A program made the position numbers and the translations under genes. The notes beneath the pieces were generated by a model. It was not told the DNA's origin. It did no database searches and worked only from the letters and a program-made list of their open reading frames with translations. A stretch of 64,000 nt of DNA from contig NZ_JABXWI010000028.1 of NCBI RefSeq assembly GCF_014930365.1, positions 1-64,000 on the forward strand. The letters are read 5' to 3'. This document shows positions 35,873-44,682 of this stretch, one piece after another (within the stretch, counting starts at the first letter, position 1; the number at the start of each line of letters is the position of its first letter). This stretch comes from Streptomyces caniscabiei. Its GTDB lineage: Bacteria; Actinomycetota; Actinomycetes; Streptomycetales; Streptomycetaceae.

Positions 35873-36885
35873 GCGGGGCCTGGGACGTCCCCGCTGCCGA
35901 ACGCGTCGCCGCCCTCCGGCGCGAAGCAGCCCACCACCCCGAGTCCGGAGCGCGGGAACTGTCGGATCTGGAACTCCTCAACCGGGCCTACGAGTCCGCC
36001 GTCCGCGACCGGATCGACACCCACGACGCCTACATGCGCGTGCTCACCGATCTACGCCACCACGACGACCGGGTCCGCGCCGGGGCCGTGTCCGGCTTCC
36101 GCCCCCAGATCGACCGCATCGCCCGCCACGTCGTCAACGAACACCTCAAGCCCTACTGGCAGTTGGTCCACCGCGTCGAGCACCTGCCGGAACGGCTCTC
36201 CGCCGGGGACATCAAATCGCTGCGGTCCCAGGCGGCGTCGGTGCGGCACTGGCTACGCCAGGACGGGCCCGCCGAGGACCGGCTCGACCCCGGCGACGCT
36301 CGGGAGCACCTCAGCACCCTGCGCACCGTCCTGGCCGCGCTCAAGGGACGCCGGGACGTCTCCACGGATGACGCGCTGCGGCTCATGGACGCGGCTCTCA
36401 ACGACGGACCGCTGCTCGACCTGTTCGAGATCGGCACACCCGAACCGCTGCCCGAGCCCGCCCCACCCGTCTTCGCCGGACCCGGCTGGACAGTCCACGC
36501 CCACATGTGGACCTACCAGCCGGCACCCGACGACGGCTTCGTCACCGCCGTCCGGCTCGGCGACGAATGGCGTATCGACCTGTGGTCCCCCGCCGGCCCC
36601 CTCCTCGCAAGCGGCACCGCACCCGAGAACGACGTCGCCGCCCTCGCCGAAGCCCTCGTCGCTCGAGCCCCGGCCTGGACCGCGGACCGCTCCGACTACG
36701 CCTGGCGCCGCTTCACCGACACCGCCAACGCCCTCCGGCACACCGACGACGCCTCCCCACGAGTCCGAGCCGCCACCGCACGCACCACGACACCCCACCG
36801 CCCCACACCGCACACCCCACCGCCCACCACGTCGCCCCTCCCGGCGTCCGCGCAGACGGCTTTCGACCGCGGCCGTCGCCGCTGA
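35869..36885 (+). CDS. Transfer-region protein downstream of the coupling protein
   Basis: 338 residues, ATG in an ATGA overlap with the coupling protein. The N-terminal 180 residues are helical (LSDLELLNRAYESAVRDRID, IARHVVNEHLKPYWQLVHRV). The next domain (about 200-290: WTVHAHMWTYQPAPDDGFVT, VRLGDEWRIDLWSPAGPLLA) is beta-rich and reminiscent of DUF317-type units elsewhere in the window. The tail is Thr/Pro-rich. Translational coupling suggests a partner of the coupling protein. Confidence 0.65.
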   Translation: MSGAWDVPAAERVAALRREAAHHPESGARELSDLELLNRAYESAVRDRIDTHDAYMRVLTDLRHHDDRVRAGAVSGFRPQIDRIARHVVNEHLKPYWQLVHRVEHLPERLSAGDIKSLRSQAASVRHWLRQDGPAEDRLDPGDAREHLSTLRTVLAALKGRRDVSTDDALRLMDAALNDGPLLDLFEIGTPEPLPEPAPPVFAGPGWTVHAHMWTYQPAPDDGFVTAVRLGDEWRIDLWSPAGPLLASGTAPENDVAALAEALVARAPAWTADRSDYAWRRFTDTANALRHTDDASPRVRAATARTTTPHRPTPHTPPPTTSPLPASAQTAFDRGRRR

Positions 36886-37142
36886 CGGAGGGCACGCTGC
36901 TGCTCGCCAGGCGTATCTGCACCGCAGTCGCCGGCCTCTGAACCTGGCCCCGATCGACCGGGTCACCGCCCACGAGTGGTCCGGACGTCAGGGCGACATC
37001 TTCGACGCGCTCGCGGACGCCGAACTGGAGAACGGCGATCCGGACGGCTGCCCGCCCTGGTCCTGCCGCCCCGGCACCCCCGTCCAGGCCGACGTCGACC
37101 TCACGGCCTGCCCCTCTCCTCTACCTGCTCAGGAGTCCCCTC
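36886..37142 (+). other. Gap with a protein-like but start-less frame
   Basis: Frame +2 reads IDRVTAHEWSGRQGDIFDAL and ENGDPDGCPPWSCRPGTP, which looks like real protein, but I find no ATG, GTG or TTG in a suitable place. It could be a small gene with an unusual start or the 3' part of a frameshifted gene. Confidence 0.3.
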
Positions 37143-37388
37143 GTGTCCTCGCGCATTCCGTCCCCTCCTCTGGCGCGTTCCGAACGCCTCGCCGGGTCAC
37201 CGGTCGTCCGACGCGGTGGCCAGTGGTGGCTGGTCACCGGTTCCGGATCGATCCTCGCCGACGATCCGACGTTCACCGGCGAGCTGGACCGCTTCGCCGA
37301 CGCGATGACCGCCGCTGACCAGGCCGTCGTCGATCTCCGCTCGCAGCAGGACGACCCGCCGACTCCCCGCTCCGGGCGGCAGCGATGA
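37143..37388 (+). CDS. Small protein upstream of the DnaB-N gene
   Basis: 81 residues, GTG with AGGAG upstream. The middle (VVRRGGQWWLVTGSGSILAD) looks like a short beta-hairpin unit and the rest is helical. The stop overlaps the next ATG (ATGA), so the two are coupled. Function unknown. Confidence 0.6.
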   Translation: MSSRIPSPPLARSERLAGSPVVRRGGQWWLVTGSGSILADDPTFTGELDRFADAMTAADQAVVDLRSQQDDPPTPRSGRQR

Positions 37389-38554
37389 ACCCGCTCCTCA
37401 GCGCCGAGCAGGCGGTGCTCGGCTCGGTGCTGCTCGACCCCGGCCAGCTCGCGCACTTGGACTGGCTCGCGCCCGATCACTTCTACCGGCCCATCCACCA
37501 GGCGCTGTTCGCCGCCTTGCGCAAGCTCCGGACCGAGAGCCATCCCGCCGTGGCGACCGGAGAACGCGTGCCGCTGTCCTGGGTGACGGACGCCGTCGCC
37601 GAGGCCAGCAACCATGTCCGAGGGCTGACCGCCGTGTATCCCCACACCCTGATCTCGGCCTGCCCGCGACCCGAGCACGCCCCGGTGTACGGCCGGATGG
37701 TGCTGGAGGGAGCGATCCACCGCAGCGTGACCGTGCACGCGATCCGCCTCCACCAGGCAGCCCGCGCCGCCGCCCTCCAGGGTGAGGTGGAAAAAGCGCT
37801 GCACCATGCGGACGTCCTGACCGGGGTGCTTGAAGACCTCGCGCGCCGCTGGGGGTCCGAACCGCGCCCGGTCGCCCGGGCGACACCGCCCCCCACCACT
37901 CCCGTCGCGCCGCCGCCGGCACGAGCGGACCAGGTCGCCGAGGACGAGCGGCTCCTGCTGGCGGTCCTGGTCGAGCAGCCGAAGGCGATGGACGAGGTCG
38001 TCGGCTGGCTGCGACCCGGCGACTTCGCCGATCCCGCCCACGGCCAGCTCTACCGCTGCGTAGGAGCGCTGCACCACCGCGGCGAACCCATCGACCGGAT
38101 AACCGTGCTGTGGGAAGCCCAGCGGCGCGGTCTGCTCGCCGACGGCACGCTGACCACCGAACAGCTCACCGCCATCTGCGACGGCGTCGGCGCCGGCAGC
38201 GCCGAGTGGCTCGGCGAGCAGATCATGCGCTCCTCCGTCGCCAGTACGGCTGCTGCCTCCGCCCGTGCCATCCGCGCCCTGGCCGAGAACGAGACCCTGG
38301 CCCCCGGACGGCTCATCAGCCACGCCCTGCACGCGCTCGGGCCGCTCGACAACGTGCGCGCCCGCTGGCAGACCGCGAACGGCCACCACGCTCCGGCGCC
38401 GCCCCCCGCGCCGCCGACCGACGGGCCCCCGACGGCGCAGGTCCACGCCGCGCTCGCCCGCAGCACGGCGCAACCGGCCGCACGGCCCTCGGAATGCCCA
38501 GGCCCTGCCTCCACTTCATCAGCCGCACGACCGCCCTCGCGTGCCCACGGCTGA
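37385..38554 (+). CDS. Protein with two DnaB N-terminal domains and no helicase domain
   Basis: 389 residues. The first DnaB-N-like domain is at 1-120 (LSAEQAVLGSVLLDPGQL, then APDHFYRPIHQALFAAL). The second is at about 185-310 (EDERLLLAVLVEQPKAMDEV, then RPGDFADPAHGQLYRCVGAL). Each matches the helical domain that in replicative helicase DnaB mediates ring assembly and primase contact. The RecA-like ATPase domain is entirely absent and no Walker motif occurs. The C-terminus is Pro/Ala-rich. It could interfere with, or recruit, the host helicase or primase during plasmid replication (inference). Confidence 0.7.
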   Translation: MNPLLSAEQAVLGSVLLDPGQLAHLDWLAPDHFYRPIHQALFAALRKLRTESHPAVATGERVPLSWVTDAVAEASNHVRGLTAVYPHTLISACPRPEHAPVYGRMVLEGAIHRSVTVHAIRLHQAARAAALQGEVEKALHHADVLTGVLEDLARRWGSEPRPVARATPPPTTPVAPPPARADQVAEDERLLLAVLVEQPKAMDEVVGWLRPGDFADPAHGQLYRCVGALHHRGEPIDRITVLWEAQRRGLLADGTLTTEQLTAICDGVGAGSAEWLGEQIMRSSVASTAAASARAIRALAENETLAPGRLISHALHALGPLDNVRARWQTANGHHAPAPPPAPPTDGPPTAQVHAALARSTAQPAARPSECPGPASTSSAARPPSRAHG

Positions 38555-38614
38555 GCCGTCCTCACCCACCCACCAACCCAGCCCATCCGACCGTCCCCAC
38601 CCCTGGAATGCACC

Positions 38615-39199
38615 GTGGACAACACCCCCATCTCCGACGCCCTGGCCCTGCGCGCCACGGCCTCCGCCTTCGACGCCCAGCGCGGGAAACTGCCGGTGCC
38701 CGGAGACCCCCACCGCTCGCCCGATGCCGTCGCCGTCGCACGCCAGATCTCCGAACTCGGAAAGTTGATCACCGATCTGGGCGACGAGGTCCTCTTCCGA
38801 GCCGTCAGCCAGGCCCCGGGGCCCCACACCGCTCGGGTAGTCGCCAGCTTCGCCGCCGCCGTCGAGCCCGCAGGCGAAGCGGCTTCCGCCCTGGGAGCGG
38901 TGGCCCACCAGCTCGCCTTCCTGAACCAGACCGAGAGTCTGCGCGACCAGCCCGACGCCAGGGATGCCCGGGAGGCAGCCGTACGGGTGATGGAGGAAGC
39001 ACTCGCCACCGCCGGCGCGGCACTGCACGACGGGGCCAACTCCCTGCACTCCGCATCGGCAACGGTCTCTCCTCCGTCCGCGCGGCTCCAGGCTGCCCGC
39101 AGCCGGTCCGCGACCACCGCGCGTTCTCCGGGTTCGCCGCCGCCCAACGTCGCCACGGCGGTGGCAGCCCCCTCGGACCGAATCGCACGTGGCCGGTGA
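38615..39199 (+). CDS. Helical transfer-region protein
   Basis: 194 residues from a GTG. Predominantly helical and alanine-rich, with HRSPDAVAVARQISELGKLI and SALGAVAHQLAFLNQTESLR as the most distinctive parts and a Ser/Pro/Ala-rich end. No motif or family recognised. It ends one base before the ATG of the disrupted methylase. Confidence 0.6.
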   Translation: MDNTPISDALALRATASAFDAQRGKLPVPGDPHRSPDAVAVARQISELGKLITDLGDEVLFRAVSQAPGPHTARVVASFAAAVEPAGEAASALGAVAHQLAFLNQTESLRDQPDARDAREAAVRVMEEALATAGAALHDGANSLHSASATVSPPSARLQAARSRSATTARSPGSPPPNVATAVAAPSDRIARGR

Positions 39200-39200
39200 C

Positions 39201-40302
39201 ATGGAACCCACCACCGCACGAATGCCGTTGATCGGCTCGCTCTGCTCGGGTTACGGCGGTCTGGACCTCGGGGTCCAGACCGCGCTCGGCGGCACCGTGG
39301 CCTGGCACGCCGAGATCAACCCCGACGCCGCGCGCATCCTGGCCCGGCACTGGCCCGGCGTGCCCAATCTGCAGGACATCACCGCCGTCGACTGGGCCAA
39401 TGTGCCTCGGGTGTGCGTCCTGACGGCCGGTTTCCCCTGTCAAAGACGTCTCCGTCGCCGGCCGCCGGGCCGGACTCAACCCCCACACCCGCTCGGGGCT
39501 GTGGCTGCACGTCGCCCGTGCGGTCGAAGCCCTCCGCCCCTGCTTGGTGGTGATCGAGAATGTCCGAGGTCTCCTCACCTCGCCCGCCGGTTCCCCTGGC
39601 GACGTGGAATTCTGCCCGTGGTGTCTGGGAGACGACCCAACCCAGCCTCCTGTGCGGGCACTTGGTGCCGTACTCGGCTCCCTGGCCGATGTCCGGTACG
39701 ACGCGAGGTGGCTCGTGCTTCGTGCCTCAGACGTCGGAGCCCCCCATCGTCGCGAGCGCACCTTCCTCGCCGCCTGGCCCGCCGAGCACCCTGCTCAAGA
39801 CCCCGACGAGCAACATCGGCAAGAACGGCGGCTCCCAGCACCCGTCGAAGAGGAAGAGCGGCGGCCACGGCCCGAACCTGGCCGACGAGGTGGAGTGGCT
39901 GCTGCCCACCCCGAGGGCGAGCGACACCGGCACGCCGGGCCGCCGTCCGGGCAAGGGCTGGCGCCCGCCCCTGTCGGCGGTGGTCCTGCCGCTGTGGGCG
40001 GAGGCGGCCCCGGAAGCGGGGGGACCGTCGGGCGATGGGGAGCGTACGCCTCCGCCATCGCCCGATGGGAGAACCTCACCCGCCCCGCGCCGGCGCCCAC
40101 CGACGCCGCCGGACGCCTGCGCGCCGACTTCGTGGAGTGGATGCAGGGCCTGCCTCCTGGCTGGGTGACCGCCACTCCGGGACTCGGCCGACCGGCTCAG
40201 CTCACCGCACTCGGCAACGGCGTGGTCCCCCAACAGGCCACCCGGGCCGTGCGGTTGCTGGCACCGCCCTTCCCAGGCTGCCCCCGCTGCACCGCGCCGT
40301 AG
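39201..40302 (+). pseudogene. C5-cytosine DNA methyltransferase, disrupted by frameshifts
   Basis: The start is normal: LIGSLCSGYGGLDLGVQTAL is AdoMet motif I and the frame runs to catalytic GFPCQ. Directly after it, near 39442, one extra base shifts the true frame (DVSVAGRRAGLNPHTRSGLW, VVIENVRG, DVGAPHRRERTFLAAWP). A second shift near 39785 moves it to LLKTPTSNIGKNGGSQHP and LADEVEWLLPTPRASD, and a third near 40030 returns it to WGAYASAIARWENL, PPGWVT and ALGNGVVPQQA. All conserved methylase motifs remain but in three pieces, so the gene is probably inactive unless these are sequencing errors. Such methylases on conjugative elements usually guard against host restriction. Confidence 0.75.
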
Positions 40303-40315
40303 CGCCCCATTACCC

Positions 40316-40358
40316 GGTTTCCCCGGCCGCGCCAAATCGCGGAATCTCCGCATCCTCT
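40316..40358 (+). promoter_or_regulatory. Copy 3 of the GGCCGCGCC-WAA element motif
   Basis: GGTTTCCCCGGCCGCGCC followed by AAATCGCGGAATCTCCGC, closely matching 32154-32200. It lies about 100 nt upstream of the DUF4913 gene, just before its conserved translated leader. Confidence 0.5.
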
Positions 40359-40390
40359 TGCCCATGCCGACCTGCGAAGGGAGCACCGCC

Positions 40391-40455
40391 GTGACCTCAA
40401 GAAGAGCGCGCCGCACCTCGCCCCCGCCCTGCTCGCTCACTCCCTTGGATCCGCC
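40391..40455 (+). promoter_or_regulatory. Conserved 65-nt translated leader, copy 3
   Basis: AGGGAGCACCGCC precedes GTGACCTCAAGAAGAGCG, a reading frame offset from the DUF4913 gene. The leader ends GGATCCGCC before the ATG at 40456. Layout and length match the leaders at 16699 and 34023. Confidence 0.5.
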
Positions 40456-41052
40456 ATGTCCGACCCCAGCAAGGCCACCCCCGGGCCCGAGCCGTTCCGC
40501 GTTCCCGACGGCGACCTCGACGATCTCGCCAGCACCCTCGCCAAGACCATGGCGGAGGTACGCCAGCACGGCGTCATCCTGGACCGCCTCGGCTCCGAGC
40601 CCGTCTCAACCCCTCAGCCGACCGCAGACACCTCCACTGCAGGCGCTGCCGACGCCGTCAAGGCCGACGTCCCGGCCTCGGTGTTCATCCTCGCCTTGGG
40701 CGGCGAGGCGTACGCCGTCGAGCTGGCCGCGCTCAGCGACTGGGTGAACCACCTGTTCCTGCCCGTCTACGGACGGGAGATCAGCACTACCCGACCGTGG
40801 TGCGACCAGTGGCACGAGCACCCCGAGGCCGTTGCCCGGCTGCACGCGCTCTGGCTCGCGTGGCAGCAGCTCACCGACGCCGAGGCTGGCCTGTCCGGTC
40901 CCTCGTCGTGGCACCGCGACCACCTCGACCAGGCCCTGGTTCATCTCCGTGCCCCCGACGGCCCCTTCGCCGCATGCACGACGAGCCCGACCCGGCCCAA
41001 CCACCGCGTGCTGGCCACCCCGGCGCCCGAGCTGACGGGAGCCACCCAGTGA
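40456..41052 (+). CDS. DUF4913-family protein
   Basis: 198 residues. After a polar N-terminus, the domain from about 75 to 185 fits DUF4913, with LSDWVNHLFLPVYGREI, RPWCDQWHEHPEAVARLHAL and a conserved Trp-His pair (SSWHRDHLDQAL). DUF4913 proteins are common on actinobacterial plasmids and phage-like elements; function unknown. The stop overlaps the next GTG. Confidence 0.75.
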   Translation: MSDPSKATPGPEPFRVPDGDLDDLASTLAKTMAEVRQHGVILDRLGSEPVSTPQPTADTSTAGAADAVKADVPASVFILALGGEAYAVELAALSDWVNHLFLPVYGREISTTRPWCDQWHEHPEAVARLHALWLAWQQLTDAEAGLSGPSSWHRDHLDQALVHLRAPDGPFAACTTSPTRPNHRVLATPAPELTGATQ

Positions 41053-41816
41053 TTGCCGAACCCGACTTCCGCCTCGCCGACTTCGAGCCTGCCGACGCCG
41101 CCTCCGAACTCGCCGAGCGCAGCGTCTGGGCCGGAGACCTGACCGTGCTGGCCGAGCACCACACCACCCCGGGCGAGACGCACAGCTACCTCGTCGCCCA
41201 CGACAGGTCGATGACCTGGGGCGTCCCCGGTGATCCGGCGCTCGTTGCCATCAAGATCACGCGGGACCTACGCGAGCGCACGTTCACATTCGAGACCGCG
41301 AACCACGCCAGCCTGGCGTTCGCCCAGAACTGGCTGATCGAACGTGGCTGCCCGCCCGAGCGGATCGCCCAGGCCAAAGGGGACTCCCTGAAGCCCGCCG
41401 ACGATCTCACCCTCTGGGTCGAGCGGCAGATCCGGGAGTCAGGCTCTCGTTACACGGTCCTCGACAGTTGGACCTCGGACTACGCCCCGTCCGAGACCTG
41501 GACGTTGACCCGTGACTCCAGCGCCGCTCAGGCACCGATTCGTGTCTTCCTCGAAGAGGGGAACCCCGACGCCCACACGTACACGATGCGCGAGGGCGCC
41601 TTCGCCGACGAGGCCGCCGCCCGGCACTGGCTGGAAGACCGCAGCGGTCCCCTGCCGCAGCCGCCGGACTACCGCGGTGAGGCCGCCGCCCGGCTGACCC
41701 GCGCCGCCCTCACCCGGTCATCGGGTGTCTCCGCAGTCCCGAAAGCCGGCCTCGACACGGGCAACGCGTCGTCGACAGGAACGGGTCAGCGCCCGACCCC
41801 TCGGAGGCCGATGTGA
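41049..41816 (+). CDS. Transfer-region protein of unknown function
   Basis: 255 residues, GTG in a GTGA overlap with the DUF4913 gene. Two beta-rich units, about 20-110 (SVWAGDLTVLAEHHTTPGET, TFTFETANHASLAFAQNWLI) and 125-215 (WTLTRDSSAAQAPIRVFLEE, YTMREGAFADEAAARHWLED), may be duplicates of one fold: each ends in a helix carrying an A-x-x-W motif. No family recognised. Confidence 0.65.
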   Translation: MIAEPDFRLADFEPADAASELAERSVWAGDLTVLAEHHTTPGETHSYLVAHDRSMTWGVPGDPALVAIKITRDLRERTFTFETANHASLAFAQNWLIERGCPPERIAQAKGDSLKPADDLTLWVERQIRESGSRYTVLDSWTSDYAPSETWTLTRDSSAAQAPIRVFLEEGNPDAHTYTMREGAFADEAAARHWLEDRSGPLPQPPDYRGEAAARLTRAALTRSSGVSAVPKAGLDTGNASSTGTGQRPTPRRPM

Positions 41817-42301
41817 GCCGCGCCCGCTTCGCCTTCGCCGCCCACCCGGACGCCATCGCGGACCTGCGTCAACTCCCCGACCAAATCCGCGACCTGGCGC
41901 TGCTGGAACTGCAGAACCTGGTCCGCGGCAGCGACGACTGCCTGCCGCTGACCGGCCGCCTCGCGGGCTTCCACAAGGTGTACGTCGACCCGGCCGTCTC
42001 CTACCGGATGGTCATCCAGTTCCGCCCGGCCCCGCCCACCTCGACCCACAAGCGCGAGATCTACCTCGTCGCGGCCGGTGCCCGGGAGGACTACGCGGTC
42101 TACCGCACGGCCCAGCTCCGCACCAACCGCACCGGCCTCAACCGGCACGAGGGCACCGACGCGGCGGCCGAGGCCCGAGTCCAGGCGGCCCGGTCCCGAT
42201 CCCCCCACGCGTTCGACCCGACCGCGTCCCTCCCGGCCACCGCACCGGCGGCAGCCAGCCCCGCCGCCCCGGCCGCCTCCCGAAAGGCCTCCATGCGATG
42301 A
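41813..42301 (+). CDS. RelE/ParE-superfamily-like protein in the transfer operon
   Basis: 162 residues, GTG in a GTGA overlap. Residues 5-105 follow the RelE/ParE toxin plan: two helices (AIADLRQLPDQIRDLALLEL), then LTGRLAGFHKVYVDPAVSYR and a long beta section (MVIQFR, EIYLVAAGAREDYAVYRTAQ). No antitoxin-like gene is adjacent; the next gene is larger and unrelated. The extra 55-residue Ala/Pro tail is also unusual. It may be a stabilisation toxin with a distant antidote, or a fold reused in transfer. Confidence 0.6.
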   Translation: MSRARFAFAAHPDAIADLRQLPDQIRDLALLELQNLVRGSDDCLPLTGRLAGFHKVYVDPAVSYRMVIQFRPAPPTSTHKREIYLVAAGAREDYAVYRTAQLRTNRTGLNRHEGTDAAAEARVQAARSRSPHAFDPTASLPATAPAAASPAAPAASRKASMR

Positions 42302-42966
42302 CCGCCGACCGTGCATCCCTCGACCGCACCGAACTGGCCGGGCTGCTCACCGACGCCGCGCGGAGCGTCTCGGAGGTCCTCACGACCGAATACCCCACTT
42401 CCGCCGGCCGCTCCTACCTGCATCCCGTCCTCGGCGCGCTGTCCGCCGGTCCCCGGGTGGTCCGCGAACTGAACGACCGGCTCGAAGAGTTCGTCGTCGA
42501 GGAGCCGCTGCCTTCCACCCCCGCCGGTCTGTTCACCCTGGCGTCCTACGCTTCCGCGCTCGGCTGGCTCACCGAGTCTCTCGCCGAGCTGACCGCCTCC
42601 GTGGACCAGATCTGCACGCGCGTCGGCATCCCCGCCGAGCCGCCGGACCCGGCCTTCGTCGCGCCCTCACCAACGGACCAGGACGACGAGTTCGACTTCG
42701 CGTTCAGCGCACTGGAGTTGGCCGCCATCCGCACAGCCGCTGAGGCTGCCGACCTCAGCCCCGGCGACTACGTCGAGGTGCTCTCGCGGTCCCTGCTCGC
42801 CGCCTCCCGGATCACCGACGCCTGCATGGAGATCTCCAGCGGCCTGCTCGAAGACGCCGCGTACGTCCTCAGCGAGGCAACCGATCACGTCCGAATCAGC
42901 GAGGGCCCCGACAGCCTGCCCACTCTGGTGCGCTCCCTGCTCGCCCGGATGGACGCTGCCGAATGA
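42298..42966 (+). CDS. Helical protein, operon with the RelE-like gene
   Basis: 222 residues, ATG in an ATGA overlap. Entirely helical and acidic, with a central DQDDEFDFAFSALELAAIRT acidic patch. No DNA-binding motif or catalytic residues are recognised. It could be a partner of the RelE-like protein, but it does not look like a typical short antitoxin. Confidence 0.6.
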   Translation: MTADRASLDRTELAGLLTDAARSVSEVLTTEYPTSAGRSYLHPVLGALSAGPRVVRELNDRLEEFVVEEPLPSTPAGLFTLASYASALGWLTESLAELTASVDQICTRVGIPAEPPDPAFVAPSPTDQDDEFDFAFSALELAAIRTAAEAADLSPGDYVEVLSRSLLAASRITDACMEISSGLLEDAAYVLSEATDHVRISEGPDSLPTLVRSLLARMDAAE

Positions 42967-43046
42967 ACCCCCACGACATCGCGAAGCGGCCCGGCGCGCA
43001 TCTGGTCGCCGAGGAGTTCTGCGTCGAGGGCCCCCCTTGGCGCTGA
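42963..43046 (+). CDS. Possible 27-residue peptide
   Basis: ATG overlapping the preceding stop (ATGA), reading MNPHDIAKRPGAHLVAEEFC and seven further codons before TGA. The coupling pattern matches its neighbours, but it is too short to support with confidence. Confidence 0.35.
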   Translation: MNPHDIAKRPGAHLVAEEFCVEGPPWR

Positions 43047-43138
43047 GCGACGACCATCCACCCCGCGACCCGCGTTCCCCCGCCAGCACGACTGCCAAGC
43101 CCTCTCGCTCCCGCTGAAATCCCCGAAGGAAGACGCCC

Positions 43139-43684
43139 ATGTCCACCGTGATCTACACCCGCCACCTGGTCGAGCACCGGTACGGCCGCCCGTTGGAGGA
43201 CCTCCAGCGCCACAGCGCGCATGGCGGTTCGGGAGATCCTGTTCTGCCGGTCGTGCTGCGGCGGCTCGACGGCCTGGCCTCGACGAACGCCCATGCCCGT
43301 GCTGCCCGCCGCAATCTCGACGCGGCCTGGCAGCGCTGCCGCAACGGCGAACACGCGCTCGACGACCTCGTGCTGCGGTACGCGGCCGAAGTCGTGGACA
43401 TCGAACGCCGGGAGCAGTCGGAAGCCGAGGCAGTCTGGGACTTGCTGGACGTCCGCCTCCTCCTGGACCAGCCTGCCGCCCGTCGGCCTTCGACCGTCCG
43501 GCGAACCGGCCCTGCGCCGAGTGATGAGGACCTCATAGCCGTAGCCCGAGAGGTCGCCGCCCTTCTGCCCCGGCTCAACCGCGAAGCTCTGCGCCAGGGC
43601 CTGCGCGCTCGCGGCATCCACGTCAGCAACCGCCGCCTCGGCACGGTGCTCCAGCGTCTCCGCGCCGAGCGCGACCTTCACTGA
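43139..43684 (+). CDS. Helical protein with possible C-terminal winged helix
   Basis: 181 residues. Residues 20-115 are helical (RLDGLASTNAHARAARRNLD). The last 55 residues (LLPRLNREALRQGLRARGIH, VSNRRLGTVLQRLRAERDLH) resemble a small helix-turn-helix of the kind that follows a replicase or regulator. Ribosome site GAAGGAAG upstream. Function unknown. Confidence 0.6.
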   Translation: MSTVIYTRHLVEHRYGRPLEDLQRHSAHGGSGDPVLPVVLRRLDGLASTNAHARAARRNLDAAWQRCRNGEHALDDLVLRYAAEVVDIERREQSEAEAVWDLLDVRLLLDQPAARRPSTVRRTGPAPSDEDLIAVAREVAALLPRLNREALRQGLRARGIHVSNRRLGTVLQRLRAERDLH

Positions 43685-43733
43685 TCCGCACCCCGCCGTT
43701 CGATTCACCCATCGTCATAACGGAGTTACCGCC

Positions 43734-44562
43734 ATGTCCGCCCCCGCACAACCCGCAACCTCCCAGATCGGCTTCGTCGACGCCCGGCGCATCGAGGAGG
43801 CACTCTCCCTGATAGCGCCGAAGTGGACCACCTGGTCGGCACAGACCCTGGCCCAGCAGGGCGGCCCCATGCGTGTGCGTGACGTCGCCGCCCACCTCCC
43901 CTTCGTCAGCGAACAGTTCGTCGGCAAGCGGCTGGCCCAGATGCACGATGACGGGCTGGTAACCCGAGCCAGTCATCGCCAGGGTGCCCCGTACCAGCTC
44001 AGTGGGTTCGGCAACGCACTCTCCCCGGTACACCGGGCGCTGTCCGACTGGTCCCGCGCGCACCTGCCGCTCGGCAAGGTGGCCGGTGCCGAGCGCGTCG
44101 AGGACGCCGTGCGTCGGCTGCACCTTCGCCACTCGACCGCCATGATCCAGGCCCTCGACGCGGGCGGGCCCATGCGGTTCGTCCACATCGTCGAACAGAC
44201 AGGACTGAACAACAGGACAGCGCCTGATCCGGCTTCAGCTCGACGGCCTGGTCACCCGCACCGGACCGCGCCACGGCGATCCGTACGTCCTGACCGCCGC
44301 CGGACGGGCGCTGGGCCCGGTCTACGCAGCCGTCGAGCACTGGAGCAACCCCGTCGCCGCACCGCGTCCCGCCCCTGTCCGGGTCGCGGCGGCCACGCGC
44401 ACCCACACGGGCATCCCGCCGGGGTCGGACGGCATCCGTACCTCAGCGGCCCTGCGGCGGAGCACCGCCGCGCCCAGCTCCCTGTTCAGCCACGCCCCGC
44501 AGCCACAACCGCGGGTACCGGTGGCCGTAGCCGCTCAGTCGGCCTCCTCCCGGGGCCGGTGA
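43734..44562 (+). pseudogene. Tandem winged-helix (HxlR/MarR-like) regulator with a frameshift
   Basis: The first winged-helix domain (about 10-110) is intact: MRVRDVAAHLPFVSEQFVGK, then RLAQMHDDGLVTRASHRQGA. The second begins MRFVHIVEQTGLNNR and breaks near 44217, where an extra base moves the true frame to RLIRLQLDGLVTRTGPRHGD and ALGPVYAAVEHWSN, ending TGA at 44562. Both halves have the recognition helix plus wing pattern of HxlR-type regulators. The break may be a recent mutation or a sequencing error; the truncated product would keep one DNA-binding domain. Confidence 0.65.
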
Positions 44563-44682
44563 TCCGGGTGGCACTGAGAGCCAGCCGCTTCACGCCGTTG
44601 CCACGGCGCCCCCGTGCAGTCCAGCCGTTCGTTCCTCTGCGCACGCGGGCGCGTTCCCCTCCTACACCTCGGAGTCTCGACC

